From positions 2,108,001 to 2,172,000 of the forward strand of contig NZ_CP049838.1 of the NCBI RefSeq assembly GCF_013085465.1: a stretch of DNA of 64,000 bases. The letters run 5' to 3'. Source of the DNA: Streptomyces asoensis. GTDB lineage: Bacteria > Actinomycetota > Actinomycetes > Streptomycetales > Streptomycetaceae. The translations under genes were made by a program, and so were the position numbers. Position 1 is the stretch's first letter. Each line of letters begins with the position of its first letter. The notes under the pieces were generated by a model. That model made no database searches. It had not been told where the DNA came from and worked only from the letters and a program-made list of their open reading frames with translations. Shown one piece after another: positions 12,448 to 23,961 of the stretch.

Positions 12448-12748
12448 GATCTCTCACTTTCCAGAATTTCCGGCTTGTCAGAGTTAAGGGAGGTCGCATC
12501 CGCAGCCGGGGAAACCCGTCGGGTCCGCGTGGAACCTGTCGGGCAGCCGCTCCCCTGGTCTGGGCACATACGTGCAGCACGCGAGTTGCCCACCGACCGT
12601 TCCCGGAATTCCGGGTGGTGATGGGCTGCCCGCGACACCTTCGACGGTGCGCGACGCTCCTGGAGCGAGGTCCGAGGACCGGTGCTCCGGCCGACTGTCC
12701 TGTTCTGACTGCACGGGACGCGGCACTTCGGGCGAGTCTACAGGGTGC
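12448..12748 (-). other. gene-free leader region between rarA and rpsD
   Basis: A 301-base gap. On the minus strand a purine-rich GTGAGAGA precedes the rpsD GTG. It also contains the short palindrome CCGGAATTCCGG (around 12605) and several GC-rich inverted repeats. It must hold the rpsD promoter and probably a structured leader where S4 could bind its own mRNA, as in other bacteria. I cannot define promoter boxes. No convincing reading frame. Confidence 0.45.
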
Positions 12749-14104
12749 TCAGGACCCGTCGCGACCGAGGTGCTGCCGGGTCCACTCGACCGCGTCCGCA
12801 TAGCGGGCCTCGGCGCCGTGCCGGGTGGGCTCGTAGTACTCACGGTCCTTGATGGCGTCCGGGGCGTACTGCTGGGCGGCGATGCCCTCGGGCAGGTCGT
12901 GCGGATACACGTACCCCTGCGCGTGCCCCAGCTTGGCGGCGCCCTTGTAGTGCCCGTCGCGCAGATGCGGCGGCACCGGGCCGGCCAGTCCCTTGCGTAC
13001 GTCCTCCAGGGCGGCGCCGATCGCGGTCGTCGCGGCGTTGGACTTGGGTGCCAGGGCGAGGGCGATGGTGGTGTGGCTGAGCGTGAGGGCGGCCTCGGGG
13101 AAGCCGATCATGGCGACGGCCTGGGCGGCGGCGACCGCGAGGGGCAGCGCGCCCGGGTCGGCGAGGCCGATGTCCTCGCTGGCGGAGATCATCAGGCGGC
13201 GGGCGATGAAGCGGGGGTCCTCGCCGGCCTCGATCATGCGGGCCAGGTAGTGCAGGGCCGCGTCGACGTCCGAACCCCGGATGGACTTGATGAGGGCGCT
13301 GGCGACGTCGTAGTGCTGGTCGCCGTCACGGTCGTACTTCACCGCCGCGCGGTCGACGGTCTGCTCCAGGGTCTGGAGGCTGATGTCGGTCTCGTCCTGG
13401 TCCAGGGCGGCCCCGGCGGCGGCCTCCAGGGCGGTGAGGGCGCGCCGGGCGTCGCCGCCGGCGATGCGCAGCAGATGAGCCTCGGTGTCCTCGGGGAGGG
13501 TGAGAGCGCCCTTGAGGCCGCGATCGTCGGTCAGGGCGCGCCTGACGAGGTCGCGGAGGTCGCCGTCCGTCAGGGGCTCGAGGGTCAGCAGGAGGGAACG
13601 GGAGAGCAGGGGCGAGATCACCGAGAAGTACGGGTTCTCGGTGGTCGCCGCGATCAGCGTCACCCAGCGGTTCTCGACGGCCGGCAGGAGGGAGTCCTGC
13701 TGGGCCTTGCTGAAGCGGTGGATCTCGTCGAGGAAGAGGACGGTCTCCTTGCCGTAGCCGCCGATGGCGCGGCGGGCGCCGTCGATGACCGCGCGGACCT
13801 CCTTGACGCCCGCGGTGATGGCCGACAGTTCGACGAACCGCTTGTTGGTGGCCTTCGAGACGACGTACGCCAGGGTCGTCTTCCCGGTGCCGGGCGGCCC
13901 CCAGAGGATCACCGAGGAGGGCCCGGCCGGGCCCGTGGCGCCCTCGCCGACCAGGCGGCGCAGGGGTGAGCCCGGCTTCAGCAGGTGCTGCTGGCCCACC
14001 ACCTCGTCGAGGATGCGCGGGCGCATCCGGACCGCCAGGGGGCTCCCGGCGGGGTCCTTCTCCTGGCGGTCTTCTGCTGCGGCGGTGAACAGGTCGGGCT
14101 CCAC
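12749..14104 (-). CDS. rarA: replication-associated recombination ATPase RarA (MgsA)
   Basis: 451 residues with a GTG start. Clamp-loader-like AAA+ ATPase acting at stalled replication forks. Walker [13 protein letters not shown] and Walker [10 protein letters not shown] are clear, with sensor 1 in AATTENPYF. The C-terminal RarA-type tetramerisation region carries the family segments SEDIGLADP and [12 protein letters not shown] single-gene unit between a membrane oxidoreductase and rpsD. Confidence 0.96.
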   Translation of the reverse strand: MEPDLFTAAAEDRQEKDPAGSPLAVRMRPRILDEVVGQQHLLKPGSPLRRLVGEGATGPAGPSSVILWGPPGTGKTTLAYVVSKATNKRFVELSAITAGVKEVRAVIDGARRAIGGYGKETVLFLDEIHRFSKAQQDSLLPAVENRWVTLIAATTENPYFSVISPLLSRSLLLTLEPLTDGDLRDLVRRALTDDRGLKGALTLPEDTEAHLLRIAGGDARRALTALEAAAGAALDQDETDISLQTLEQTVDRAAVKYDRDGDQHYDVASALIKSIRGSDVDAALHYLARMIEAGEDPRFIARRLMISASEDIGLADPGALPLAVAAAQAVAMIGFPEAALTLSHTTIALALAPKSNAATTAIGAALEDVRKGLAGPVPPHLRDGHYKGAAKLGHAQGYVYPHDLPEGIAAQQYAPDAIKDREYYEPTRHGAEARYADAVEWTRQHLGRDGS

Positions 14105-14163
14105 ACGTCGGAGCCTACGTCAGAGGTCTGACAGTGACGTCCGACGCCTGTCCGGTACGGGGC

Positions 14164-14823
14164 TCAGGCCCAGAGGTCCGCGCCCCAGCGGGTCAGGATC
14201 AGCATGCCGATGATGCCGACGTGGGTGACCGGCAGGACCCAGGTGAACTCGCCGAGGAAGCGCTTCAGCCAGCCCGGGGCGGGCAGGAGGTCGTTGCGCA
14301 CGTTGAACGAGGTGACGTACCAGAACATGGTGATCGTCGCGACCCAGGCCAGCGAGCACCACAGGCACAGGGCGTTGATCTTGTACAGGGACTGGTACTG
14401 GAGCCAGGTGCAGAAGGCGACGCCGAAGAGGGTGCCGAAGTTGAAGGTCAGCCAGTACCAGCGCGGGAACGCGACCCGGGTCAGCAGGCTCATGCCGACA
14501 CAGATCACGATGCCGTAGGCGACGAGGCCGAGCATCGGGTTGGGGAAGCCGAAGGCGGCGGCCTGCTTGCTCTCCATGACGCTGCCGCAGCTGATGATCG
14601 GGCTGATGCTGCAACTGGGCGTGAAGGTCTCGCCGGCGACCTTGGCCTCGAGGATCTTGAACTTGTCGAGCGTGATGACCCAGGCGGCCAGCAGACCGGC
14701 GGCACCGGTGATCAGCAGCAGGATCGCGAACGCACGGCTGCCGCCCACGGTCCGGGGCTCGGTCGCGGTGACGCGCCCGGGCTCGGACTCCGTGGAGACG
14801 TCTTTGACTGTCGTCTTGCTCAT
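14164..14823 (-). CDS. vitamin K epoxide reductase family membrane protein
   Basis: 219 residues from the ATG at 14823 (a GTG immediately precedes it). Five or so hydrophobic helices; the loop cysteine pair is C71 and C79 (CSISPIISC) and the quinone-proximal redox motif is CLWC at 153-156. VKOR proteins reoxidise a DsbA-type partner using menaquinone and so drive disulfide formation outside the cell. A DsbA-like protein is encoded at 59.1 kb, but a link is only an inference. Adjacent to rarA with no overlap. Confidence 0.92.
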   Translation of the reverse strand: MSKTTVKDVSTESEPGRVTATEPRTVGGSRAFAILLLITGAAGLLAAWVITLDKFKILEAKVAGETFTPSCSISPIISCGSVMESKQAAAFGFPNPMLGLVAYGIVICVGMSLLTRVAFPRWYWLTFNFGTLFGVAFCTWLQYQSLYKINALCLWCSLAWVATITMFWYVTSFNVRNDLLPAPGWLKRFLGEFTWVLPVTHVGIIGMLILTRWGADLWA

Positions 14824-15141
14824 CACGCCGATCCGTCACTTGAGAGTTGGACCATCTTCGGGCAGGGGCCATTGTGCCGCACCGGGCCGGGTGCGCACCG
14901 TTCGGTGCGCATAAGGAAGTACGTACGGCCGCCCCCCGGCGTTCGGTTCCGGCCAAGGCCAGGCGCACACCGGCACGCGCGCGTGAGGTTCGGACGACGA
15001 CACCCTCCGGAGGACGAACGGGCGGCCGCCAGGTTGACGTTCCGGCGCATGACGATCCAACGCATGACGTTGTGACGTTGTGGCGCATGACGAAGGCGCC
15101 GGGTCGTCCGACCCGGCGCCTTCCTGGGGCTTACGCGCCCG
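14824..15141. other. intergenic region between VKOR gene and hisS
   Basis: A 318-base gap. The left part should carry the promoter of the VKOR gene, but no clear boxes are seen. The right end holds the hisS terminator and, just before it, short direct repeats of CGCATGACG / GACGTTGTG. No plausible gene. Confidence 0.6.
15093..15122 (-). terminator. hisS terminator
   Basis: A 12-bp perfect stem (AAGGCGCCGGGT and its complement) with a 6-nt loop starts 20 nt after the hisS stop. The flanking AA/TT gives a short U run on the minus strand. Confidence 0.8.
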
Positions 15142-16404
15142 CTAGCCCAGCTTCGACTCCAGTTCCGCCACGATCTCGTTGACGCCGATCGCCGTCTGCT
15201 CGCCGGACTCCATGTCCTTGAGCTGGACGACGCCCTCGGCGAGGTCGCGTTCGCCGGCGACGATCGTGTAGCGGGCCCCGCTGCGGTTGGCGCTCTTCAT
15301 GGCGCCCTTGAGCCCCCTGGAGCCGTAGGAGAAGTCCGCCGCGACACCGAGCTTGCGCAGTTCGGTGACCTTCGCGAAGAGGACCCGGCGGGCCTCCTCG
15401 CCGAGCGGGACGGCGAACACGGAGGTCGCGGCGGGCAGCTCCAGCTCCACGCCCTCCGCCTCCAGCGCCAGCACCGTACGGTCGACGCCCAGCGCCCAGC
15501 CCACCGACGGCAGCGCGGGGCCGCCGATCATCTCGGAGAGACCGTCGTAGCGGCCGCCCCCGCCCACCGCGGACTGGGAGCCCAGTCCGTCGTGGACGAA
15601 CTCGAAGGTCGTGCGGGTGTAGTAGTCGAGGCCGCGGACCAGCTTCGGGTCGTCCTCGAAGACCACGCCCGCCGCCGTGATCAGCTCACGGACCTCCTCG
15701 TGGTACGCCTTGCACGCGTCGCAGAGGTAGTCGCGCAGCAGTGGCGCGCCCCCGAGCTGCTTCTGGACCGCCTCGCGCTTGTCGTCCAGGACCCTCAGCG
15801 GGTTGATCTCCGCGCGGCGCAGCGTGTCCTCGTCGAGGTCAAGGCCCCGCAGGAAGGCCTGGAGTGCCTCCCGGTACACCGGGCGGCACTCCTTGTCGCC
15901 GAGGCTGTTGAGGAGGATGCGGAAGTTGCGCAGCCCCAGCGACCGGTACGCCTGGTCGGCCAGGATGATCAGCTCGGCGTCCAGCGCCGGGTCCTCCGCG
16001 CCGATCGCCTCGGCACCGACCTGGGAGAAGTGCCGGTACCGGCCCGCCTGCGGCTTCTCGTACCGGTAGTACGAGCCCGAGTACCAGAGCTTGACCGGCA
16101 GGTTGCCCTGCTTGTGCAGGTTCGCCTCCAGGGCGGCGCGCAGCACGGACGCCGTGCCCTCCGGGCGCAGGGCCAGCTGGTCGCCTCCCTTGGTCTCGAA
16201 GGCGTACATCTCCTTGCTGACGATGTCGGTGGACTCGCCCACACCGCGCGCGAACAGGTTGACGTCCTCGAAGCCGGGCGTCTCGACATAGCCGTAGCCG
16301 GAGTTGCGCAGCGGGGCGGCGATCGCCTCGCGTACCGCGAGGAACTTCGCGGAACGCGGCGGAATCAGGTCGTACGTGCCCTTGGGGGCCTGAAAGGTAC
16401 TCAC
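15142..16404 (-). CDS. hisS: histidyl-tRNA synthetase
   Basis: 420 residues. Charges tRNA-His. Class II motifs are visible: [11 protein letters not shown], the motif 2 region [20 protein letters not shown], the histidine-binding RGLDYYTRT segment, and GGGGRYDGL. The C-terminal anticodon-binding domain follows. The start is the GTG at 16404, directly before the conserved [12 protein letters not shown]; the longer open frame upstream is not conserved in character. It lies 13 nt after the MBL-fold hydrolase gene and is probably co-transcribed with it. Confidence 0.97.
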   Translation of the reverse strand: MSTFQAPKGTYDLIPPRSAKFLAVREAIAAPLRNSGYGYVETPGFEDVNLFARGVGESTDIVSKEMYAFETKGGDQLALRPEGTASVLRAALEANLHKQGNLPVKLWYSGSYYRYEKPQAGRYRHFSQVGAEAIGAEDPALDAELIILADQAYRSLGLRNFRILLNSLGDKECRPVYREALQAFLRGLDLDEDTLRRAEINPLRVLDDKREAVQKQLGGAPLLRDYLCDACKAYHEEVRELITAAGVVFEDDPKLVRGLDYYTRTTFEFVHDGLGSQSAVGGGGRYDGLSEMIGGPALPSVGWALGVDRTVLALEAEGVELELPAATSVFAVPLGEEARRVLFAKVTELRKLGVAADFSYGSRGLKGAMKSANRSGARYTIVAGERDLAEGVVQLKDMESGEQTAIGVNEIVAELESKLG

Positions 16405-16417
16405 GGAAGGTCTCTCG

Positions 16418-17134
16418 TCACATTCCTCGTCGGGGAGGGGTGTGCGAACCCGCTCCCTGGCCGCCGGCCGCCACCTGCCGCAGATACGGGTTGGTGGCGC
16501 GCTCCTGGCCGATGGTCGTCTGGGGGCCGTGGCCGGACAGCACCACGGTCGAGTCCTCGAGCGGCAGGCACACGCGGGCCAGCGAGTCGAGCATCTCGGC
16601 CATGTCACCGCCGGGCAGGTCGGTGCGTCCGATGGAGCCGGCGAACAGCAGATCCCCGGAGAAGAAGACCGACGGGACGTCGGCCGTCTCGGGCATCCGG
16701 AAGGTCACCGACCCCCTGGTATGGCCCGGCGCATGGGCGACGGAGAACTCCATACCCGCCAGGTCCAGCCCGACGCCGTCGGTCAGTTCACGGACGTCGT
16801 CCGGCTCTCCCACGGTCAGCTCGCCCATCAGCGGCATCCCGATGGACCGGCCGAGCGCCTTCTCCGGGTCGCTCATCATGTAGCGGTCCTCGGGGTGGAT
16901 CCAGGCAGGTACGTCGTGTGCTCCGCACACCGGGACGACCGAGGCCACGTGGTCGATGTGGCCGTGGGTGAGGACGACGGCGACGGGCTTGAGCCGATGC
17001 TTCCTGATCGCTTCCTCGACTCCTGGGGCCGCCTGGTGGCCCGGGTCGATGATCACGCACTCCTCACCGGCGGCGGGGGCGACGAGATAACAGTTCGTCC
17101 CCCAGGCCCCGGCGGGGAACCCGGCAATGAGCAC
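16418..17134 (-). CDS. metallo-beta-lactamase-fold hydrolase (glyoxalase II-like)
   Basis: 238 residues from the GTG at 17134. The dinuclear metal motif is LTHGHIDH, with further ligands in [15 protein letters not shown] and the C-terminal LSGHG. These match hydroxyacylglutathione hydrolase-like proteins of Streptomyces, which use mycothiol rather than glutathione, so a mycothiol thioester hydrolase is conceivable but unproven. It is 13 nt upstream of hisS and divergent from the cyclophilin gene. Confidence 0.92.
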   Translation of the reverse strand: MLIAGFPAGAWGTNCYLVAPAAGEECVIIDPGHQAAPGVEEAIRKHRLKPVAVVLTHGHIDHVASVVPVCGAHDVPAWIHPEDRYMMSDPEKALGRSIGMPLMGELTVGEPDDVRELTDGVGLDLAGMEFSVAHAPGHTRGSVTFRMPETADVPSVFFSGDLLFAGSIGRTDLPGGDMAEMLDSLARVCLPLEDSTVVLSGHGPQTTIGQERATNPYLRQVAAGGQGAGSHTPPRRGM

Positions 17135-17314
17135 GATCGTCCTTCGTTTGTGTCGATACGCGTGGGCTTCTGGGCGGCTGCGCCAGTGGTCAGAGCCTAC
17201 CGGCGCTGCCGATTCCTCAGCGAACCCATATACGGTACGGGGCACACGCAGGCGGTCGGCTCACAAGACGCACGCGTCCCAGTCGACGTACGAGACGCAC
17301 GAGGAGAGAACTCG

Positions 17315-18130
17315 GTGGTCACCCAGGAACAGCGGAAGCGTCAGCTCGCCCGGGAGAAGTTCTTGCGGCAGCAGCAGCGGCGCACCTCCGCGCGACGCAA
17401 GGCTCGCGCGCGCAACTCGGTGATCGCGTCGGTGCTCGGCGTGATCATCATCGGCAGTGTGGCGCTGTACACGACGGGCGTCCTGAAGGACGACGACAAG
17501 GCGAACGCGAGCTCGGAGACGACGCCTTCCCCGACGCCCAGCGCCGTCAAGGACCCGTGCGAGAAGGCGGCCGCGGGCTCGGTCAAGACGCAGACCTGGA
17601 AGAAGGAGCCGGCGGTCACGATCGACAAGTCGGCGAAGTACACGATGACCCTCGCGACGACGTGCGGGGACATCGGCATAGCGCTCAAGGCGAAGGCCGC
17701 GCCGCACACGGTGAACTCGTTCAGCTTCCTCGCCGGCAAGGGCTACTTCGATCACACCAAGTGCCACCGTCTCACCACCAGCGGCATCTACGTGTTGCAG
17801 TGCGGCGACCCGACGGGCAGCGGCAGCGGCGGTCCCGGCTACACCATTCCGGACGAGAACCTGAAGGACACCAGCCTCAAGAACAACATCTACCCGGCGG
17901 GCACGATCGCGATGGCCAACACCGGTCAGGCGCACACCGGCGGCAGCCAGTTCTTCCTCGTCTACCAGGACAGTCAGCTGCCGCCCAGCTACACGCCTTT
18001 CGGTACCGTGTCGGCCGACGGCATGAAGGTGCTGGCGAAGATCGCCGCCGCCGGCGAGAACACGGGCGCGGGTGACGGAGCCCCGAACGCGACGGTCGTG
18101 ATCAACAAGGCGACGGTCACGAAATCCTGA
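17315..18130 (+). CDS. membrane-anchored cyclophilin-type peptidyl-prolyl isomerase
   Basis: 271 residues starting GTG at 17315 after a GAGGAG site. A basic cytoplasmic N-terminus, rich in Gln and Arg, precedes one transmembrane helix (about 34-56) and a Ser/Thr/Pro linker, so the isomerase domain is probably outside the membrane. The cyclophilin core shows NSFSFLAGKGYFDHTKCHR and the GGSQFFLVY motif. It probably assists folding of exported proteins. Promoter region shared with the divergent hydrolase gene. Confidence 0.93.
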   Translation: MVTQEQRKRQLAREKFLRQQQRRTSARRKARARNSVIASVLGVIIIGSVALYTTGVLKDDDKANASSETTPSPTPSAVKDPCEKAAAGSVKTQTWKKEPAVTIDKSAKYTMTLATTCGDIGIALKAKAAPHTVNSFSFLAGKGYFDHTKCHRLTTSGIYVLQCGDPTGSGSGGPGYTIPDENLKDTSLKNNIYPAGTIAMANTGQAHTGGSQFFLVYQDSQLPPSYTPFGTVSADGMKVLAKIAAAGENTGAGDGAPNATVVINKATVTKS

Positions 18131-18287
18131 CGGCGATCCGGCGGCTAAGGGGCGGTCAACTGCGCAATTTCGGTCGCGCTGGATGCGGACAGGCGGCCCG
18201 CCGGTCGCCTATGTTGGCCGTGACGAAACTGTGGACGATGCCCAGGGGCGCTGAAGCCCCTCGGAGGCATCATGTGGAGGAGGCGCT

Positions 18288-19517
18288 GTGAGCAGCGACC
18301 CGTGGGGCCGCGTCGACGAGACGGGGACCGTGTACGTGCGTACGGCCGACGGCGAGCAGGTGGTCGGTTCCTGGCAGGCAGGCTCCCCAGAGGAGGCGCT
18401 GGCCTATTTCGAGCGCAAGTACGAGGGCCTGGTTGTCGAGATCGGCCTCCTCGAGAAGCGAGTGAAGACCACCGATCTGTCGACGAAGGACGCCCAGGTC
18501 GCGATCGACCACATCCGCGAACAGGTCGACGCGCACCACGCGGTCGGTGATCTCCAGGCACTGCGGGACCGGCTGGACAAGCTGGTGGCGACCGTCGAGT
18601 CGCGGCGCGAGGAGCGCAAGCAGCAGCGGGCCAAGCAGTCCGACGAGGCCCGCAAGGCCAAGGAGGACCTGGTCACCGAGGCGGAGCAGCTGGCGCAGTC
18701 CGACCAGTGGCGGGCCGCCGGTGAGCGGCTGCGGTCGCTGGTGGACACCTGGAAGGGTCTGCCGCGTCTCGACCGCAAGTCGGACGACGAGCTGTGGCAC
18801 CGGTTCTCGCACGCGCGCTCGGCGTTCTCCAAGCGCCGCAAGGCGCACTTCGCGCAGCTGGACGCGCAGCGCGAGGAGGCCCGCCGGACCAAGGAGCGGC
18901 TGGTCTCCGAGGCCGAGGCGCTGTCCGGTTCGTCGGACTGGGGTCCGACGGCGGCCCGCTACCGCGAGCTGATGGCGGAGTGGAAGGCCGCGGGCCGCGC
19001 CCAGCGCGAGCACGAGGACGACCTCTGGAACCGCTTCCGCGGCGCCCAGGACGTCTTCTTCGCCGCCCGCAGTTCGGTGTTCGCCGAGCGGGACGCGGAG
19101 CAGACGGAGAACCTGAAGCTCAAGGAGGAGCTGGCCGAGGAGGCCGAGAAGCTCCTGCCGATCGGTGACCTGAAGGCGGCGCGTGCCGCCTTCCGCTCGA
19201 TCAACGAGCGCTGGGAGGCCATCGGCCATGTGCCGCGCGACGCCCGGCCGAAGGTCGAGGGCCGGATGCACGCCGTGGAGCGGGCGATGCAGGAGTCCGA
19301 GGAGACCGAGTGGCGCCGGACGAACCCGGAGGCACGCGCGCGTGCCGCGGGTCTGACCGGTCAGCTCCAGGCCGCCGTGGACAAGCTGCGCACGCAGATC
19401 GACCAGGCCCGCGCCCAGGGCAACTCCGCGAAGGCCGACAAGCTGGAGCGTGAGCTGGAAGGCCGCCAGGCGCTGCTGGACCAGGCTCTGAAGGGCCTCC
19501 AGGAGTTCGGCGGCTGA
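18288..19517 (+). CDS. DUF349 coiled-coil protein
   Basis: 409 residues, GTG start with GGAGG upstream. Almost entirely helical and charged, with repeated W-containing units (WRAAGERLRSLVDTWKGL, WGPTAARYRELMAEWKAAG and similar) that define DUF349 repeats, spaced about 70-75 residues apart. No enzyme motif and no membrane segment. Function unknown; distant relatives affect stress survival. It is convergent with relA and separated from it only by a strong bidirectional hairpin. Confidence 0.93.
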   Translation: MSSDPWGRVDETGTVYVRTADGEQVVGSWQAGSPEEALAYFERKYEGLVVEIGLLEKRVKTTDLSTKDAQVAIDHIREQVDAHHAVGDLQALRDRLDKLVATVESRREERKQQRAKQSDEARKAKEDLVTEAEQLAQSDQWRAAGERLRSLVDTWKGLPRLDRKSDDELWHRFSHARSAFSKRRKAHFAQLDAQREEARRTKERLVSEAEALSGSSDWGPTAARYRELMAEWKAAGRAQREHEDDLWNRFRGAQDVFFAARSSVFAERDAEQTENLKLKEELAEEAEKLLPIGDLKAARAAFRSINERWEAIGHVPRDARPKVEGRMHAVERAMQESEETEWRRTNPEARARAAGLTGQLQAAVDKLRTQIDQARAQGNSAKADKLERELEGRQALLDQALKGLQEFGG

Positions 19518-19550
19518 TCCCGGCTCCCGACCCGCCCGGTCGACATTCGA

Positions 19551-19587
19551 CGAGAGGCCCCCGTACATCGCGTACGGGGGCCTCTCG
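19551..19587. terminator. bidirectional terminator between DUF349 gene and relA
   Basis: A 16-bp perfect inverted repeat (arms 19551-19566 and 19572-19587, ending GTAC at the loop) with loop ATCGC. It lies between two convergent genes, 34 nt after one stop and 10 nt after the other, and can terminate both. Confidence 0.9.
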
Positions 19588-19596
19588 CGTGCTCGG

Positions 19597-22119
<2,523 letters not shown>

Positions 22120-22239
22120 GAGGACTCCTCGTGCGCGATCCGGGTCCCCGGTCAGGCTCCGGAGCACCCATCGTAGCGATCCTGAGCTCCAGGATCGCCT
22201 CCAGGCCGATGTGAGGGCCGTCTACCGGAGAAACACAAG

Positions 22240-22270
22240 GGGCGGGCTCCGGATTCCTCCGGGCCCGCCC
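22240..22270 (-). terminator. terminator after apt
   Basis: A GC-rich hairpin (GGGCGGGCTCCGGA with a matching right arm, TTCC loop) begins 30 nt after the apt stop. It ends the yajC-secDF-apt transcript before relA's promoter region. Confidence 0.75.
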
Positions 22271-22300
22271 ACTTGGCGTACGACGGTTCTGGGATCGCGC

Positions 22301-22849
22301 TCAGATCGTGAGCAGCGCCTCCAGAGGCGCTCCGCCGAGGGCCGCCTCCAGGCGGGGACGGCCGTCGAGGAAGCCCAGCTCCATCAGGACGGCGACGCCC
22401 GCGACCTGGGCGCCCGCTCGGTGGATGAGCTGGATCGACGCCTCGGCGGTGCCGCCGGTGGCGAGGACGTCGTCGACGATCAGCACACGGTCGTCGGCCG
22501 ACAGGTCCTCGGCGTGCACCTCGATCTCGGCCGAGCCGTACTCCAGGTCGTAGGCCTGGCCGAGGGTGGCTCCGGGGAGCTTGCCCGCCTTGCGTACGGG
22601 GATGAAGCCGAGGCCGGCCCGGACGGCGACCGGGGCGCCCAGGATGAAGCCCCGGGCCTCCAGGCCGACGACCTTGGTGGCGCCGGTGCGCTCGGCGATC
22701 CCGGCGAACGCGTCGGTGAGCGCGGTGAACGCCACCGGGTCCGCCAGGAGCGGGGTGATGTCCTTGAACATCACCCCCGGCTCCGGGTAGTCGGCCACGT
22801 CACGGATGCGGCTGTGGAGCAGCGTCGTGATGTCGGTGAGCTCGGTCAT
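22301..22849 (-). CDS. apt: adenine phosphoribosyltransferase
   Basis: 182 residues. Salvages adenine to AMP with PRPP in the cytoplasm. The PRPP-binding loop VLIVDDVLATGGTA is intact and the flexible-loop region PGATLGQAYDLEYG is typical. The ATG at 22849 overlaps the secF stop by 4 nt (ATGA). The secD-secF-apt-relA order is characteristic of actinobacteria. Confidence 0.96.
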   Translation of the reverse strand: MTELTDITTLLHSRIRDVADYPEPGVMFKDITPLLADPVAFTALTDAFAGIAERTGATKVVGLEARGFILGAPVAVRAGLGFIPVRKAGKLPGATLGQAYDLEYGSAEIEVHAEDLSADDRVLIVDDVLATGGTAEASIQLIHRAGAQVAGVAVLMELGFLDGRPRLEAALGGAPLEALLTI

Positions 22850-23958
22850 CGGCGCTTCCCGGACGGACGCCCACGGCCCCGGCCCCGAGAGGCGGGCTGG
22901 TTGCGCGGCCCGACGACCGCGGCTTCGGCGTCCTCCGGCTCGTCGCCGTAGGTGTCGTCGCCGCGGGTCTGCACGGGCGCCTCCTCGGCCGACGCCTGGG
23001 CGCGCTTGGCCAGGACACGCTTCTTCAGCGCCTTGATCTGCGGCTCGCGCTCCTTGAGGTCGGCGACGAGCGGCGTGGCGATGAAGATCGAGGAGTACGC
23101 ACCGGCCGCGAGGCCGACGAACAGCGACAGCGAGATGTCGTTGAGCGTGCCCGCGCCGAGGAAGCCGCCGCCGATGAACAGCAGCCCCGCCACCGGCAGC
23201 AGCGCGACGACCGTGGTGTTGATGGAGCGGACCAGGGTGCCGTTGATCGACCGGTTGGCGATCTCGCTGTAGGTGAAGCGGGTCTGCTTGGTGAGGTCCT
23301 TCGTCTGTTCCTTGAGGGAGTCGAAGACCACGACCGTGTCGTACAGCGAGTAACCGAGGATCGTCAGCAGACCGATCACCGTGCCGGGCGTGACCTCGAA
23401 ACCGACGAGGGCGTAGATGCCGACCGTGATGGTGATGTCGTGGATCAGAGCGACGAGGGCCGCGATGGCCATGCGCCACTCGAAGGCGATCGCCAGATAG
23501 ATCACGACCAGGACCATGAAGATCGCCAGGCCCTGCCAGGCCTTGCTGGCGATCTGGTCGCCCCAGCTGGGACCGACCAGTTCGGCGGTGATCGACTCCG
23601 GGTCGGCCTTGAAGTCCTCGGCCAGGTCGCTCTTGATCTCGTTGGACTGCTTGATGTCCATGCCGGCGATCTGGATGCGCAGCGTGCCGTTGCCCAGCTT
23701 CTGCACGACCGCGTCGTGGCCGGACGCCGACTTCGCGTACTCCTCGGCCTGGGAGACGGAGACGCTCGTCTTCTCGGTCGTGAAGACGGCGCCGCCCTGG
23801 AAGTCGATGCCCATGTTCAGGCCGCGCACCGCCAGGCCGACGATGGCCGTGATGGTGATCAGGATCGAGATGCTGTACCAGAGCTTGCGGTGGCCGATGA
23901 AGTCGTAGCTGATCTCGCCACGATGCAGCCGGGCGCCGAGGTTACCGAGTTTCGACAT
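22846..23958 (-). CDS. secF: protein translocase subunit SecF
   Basis: 370 residues. With SecD it uses the proton motive force to pull exported proteins through SecYEG. Six transmembrane helices: one near the N-terminus (about 28-48), a periplasmic-type domain containing DFQGG and QVGPSWG-like segments (here LVGPSWGDQIA), then five helices. The C-terminal tail is extended and ends in a Gly/Arg-rich stretch (RGRGRGRPSGKRR). It follows secD by 3 nt and overlaps apt. Confidence 0.97.
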   Translation of the reverse strand: MSKLGNLGARLHRGEISYDFIGHRKLWYSISILITITAIVGLAVRGLNMGIDFQGGAVFTTEKTSVSVSQAEEYAKSASGHDAVVQKLGNGTLRIQIAGMDIKQSNEIKSDLAEDFKADPESITAELVGPSWGDQIASKAWQGLAIFMVLVVIYLAIAFEWRMAIAALVALIHDITITVGIYALVGFEVTPGTVIGLLTILGYSLYDTVVVFDSLKEQTKDLTKQTRFTYSEIANRSINGTLVRSINTTVVALLPVAGLLFIGGGFLGAGTLNDISLSLFVGLAAGAYSSIFIATPLVADLKEREPQIKALKKRVLAKRAQASAEEAPVQTRGDDTYGDEPEDAEAAVVGPRNQPASRGRGRGRPSGKRR

Positions 23959-23961
23959 CGC

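Noticed and set aside
12448..12748. T-box or other riboswitch before rpsD
   Set aside because: No T-box sequence or antiterminator is recognisable, and rpsD is not an amino-acid gene. An S4 leader is possible but not shown.
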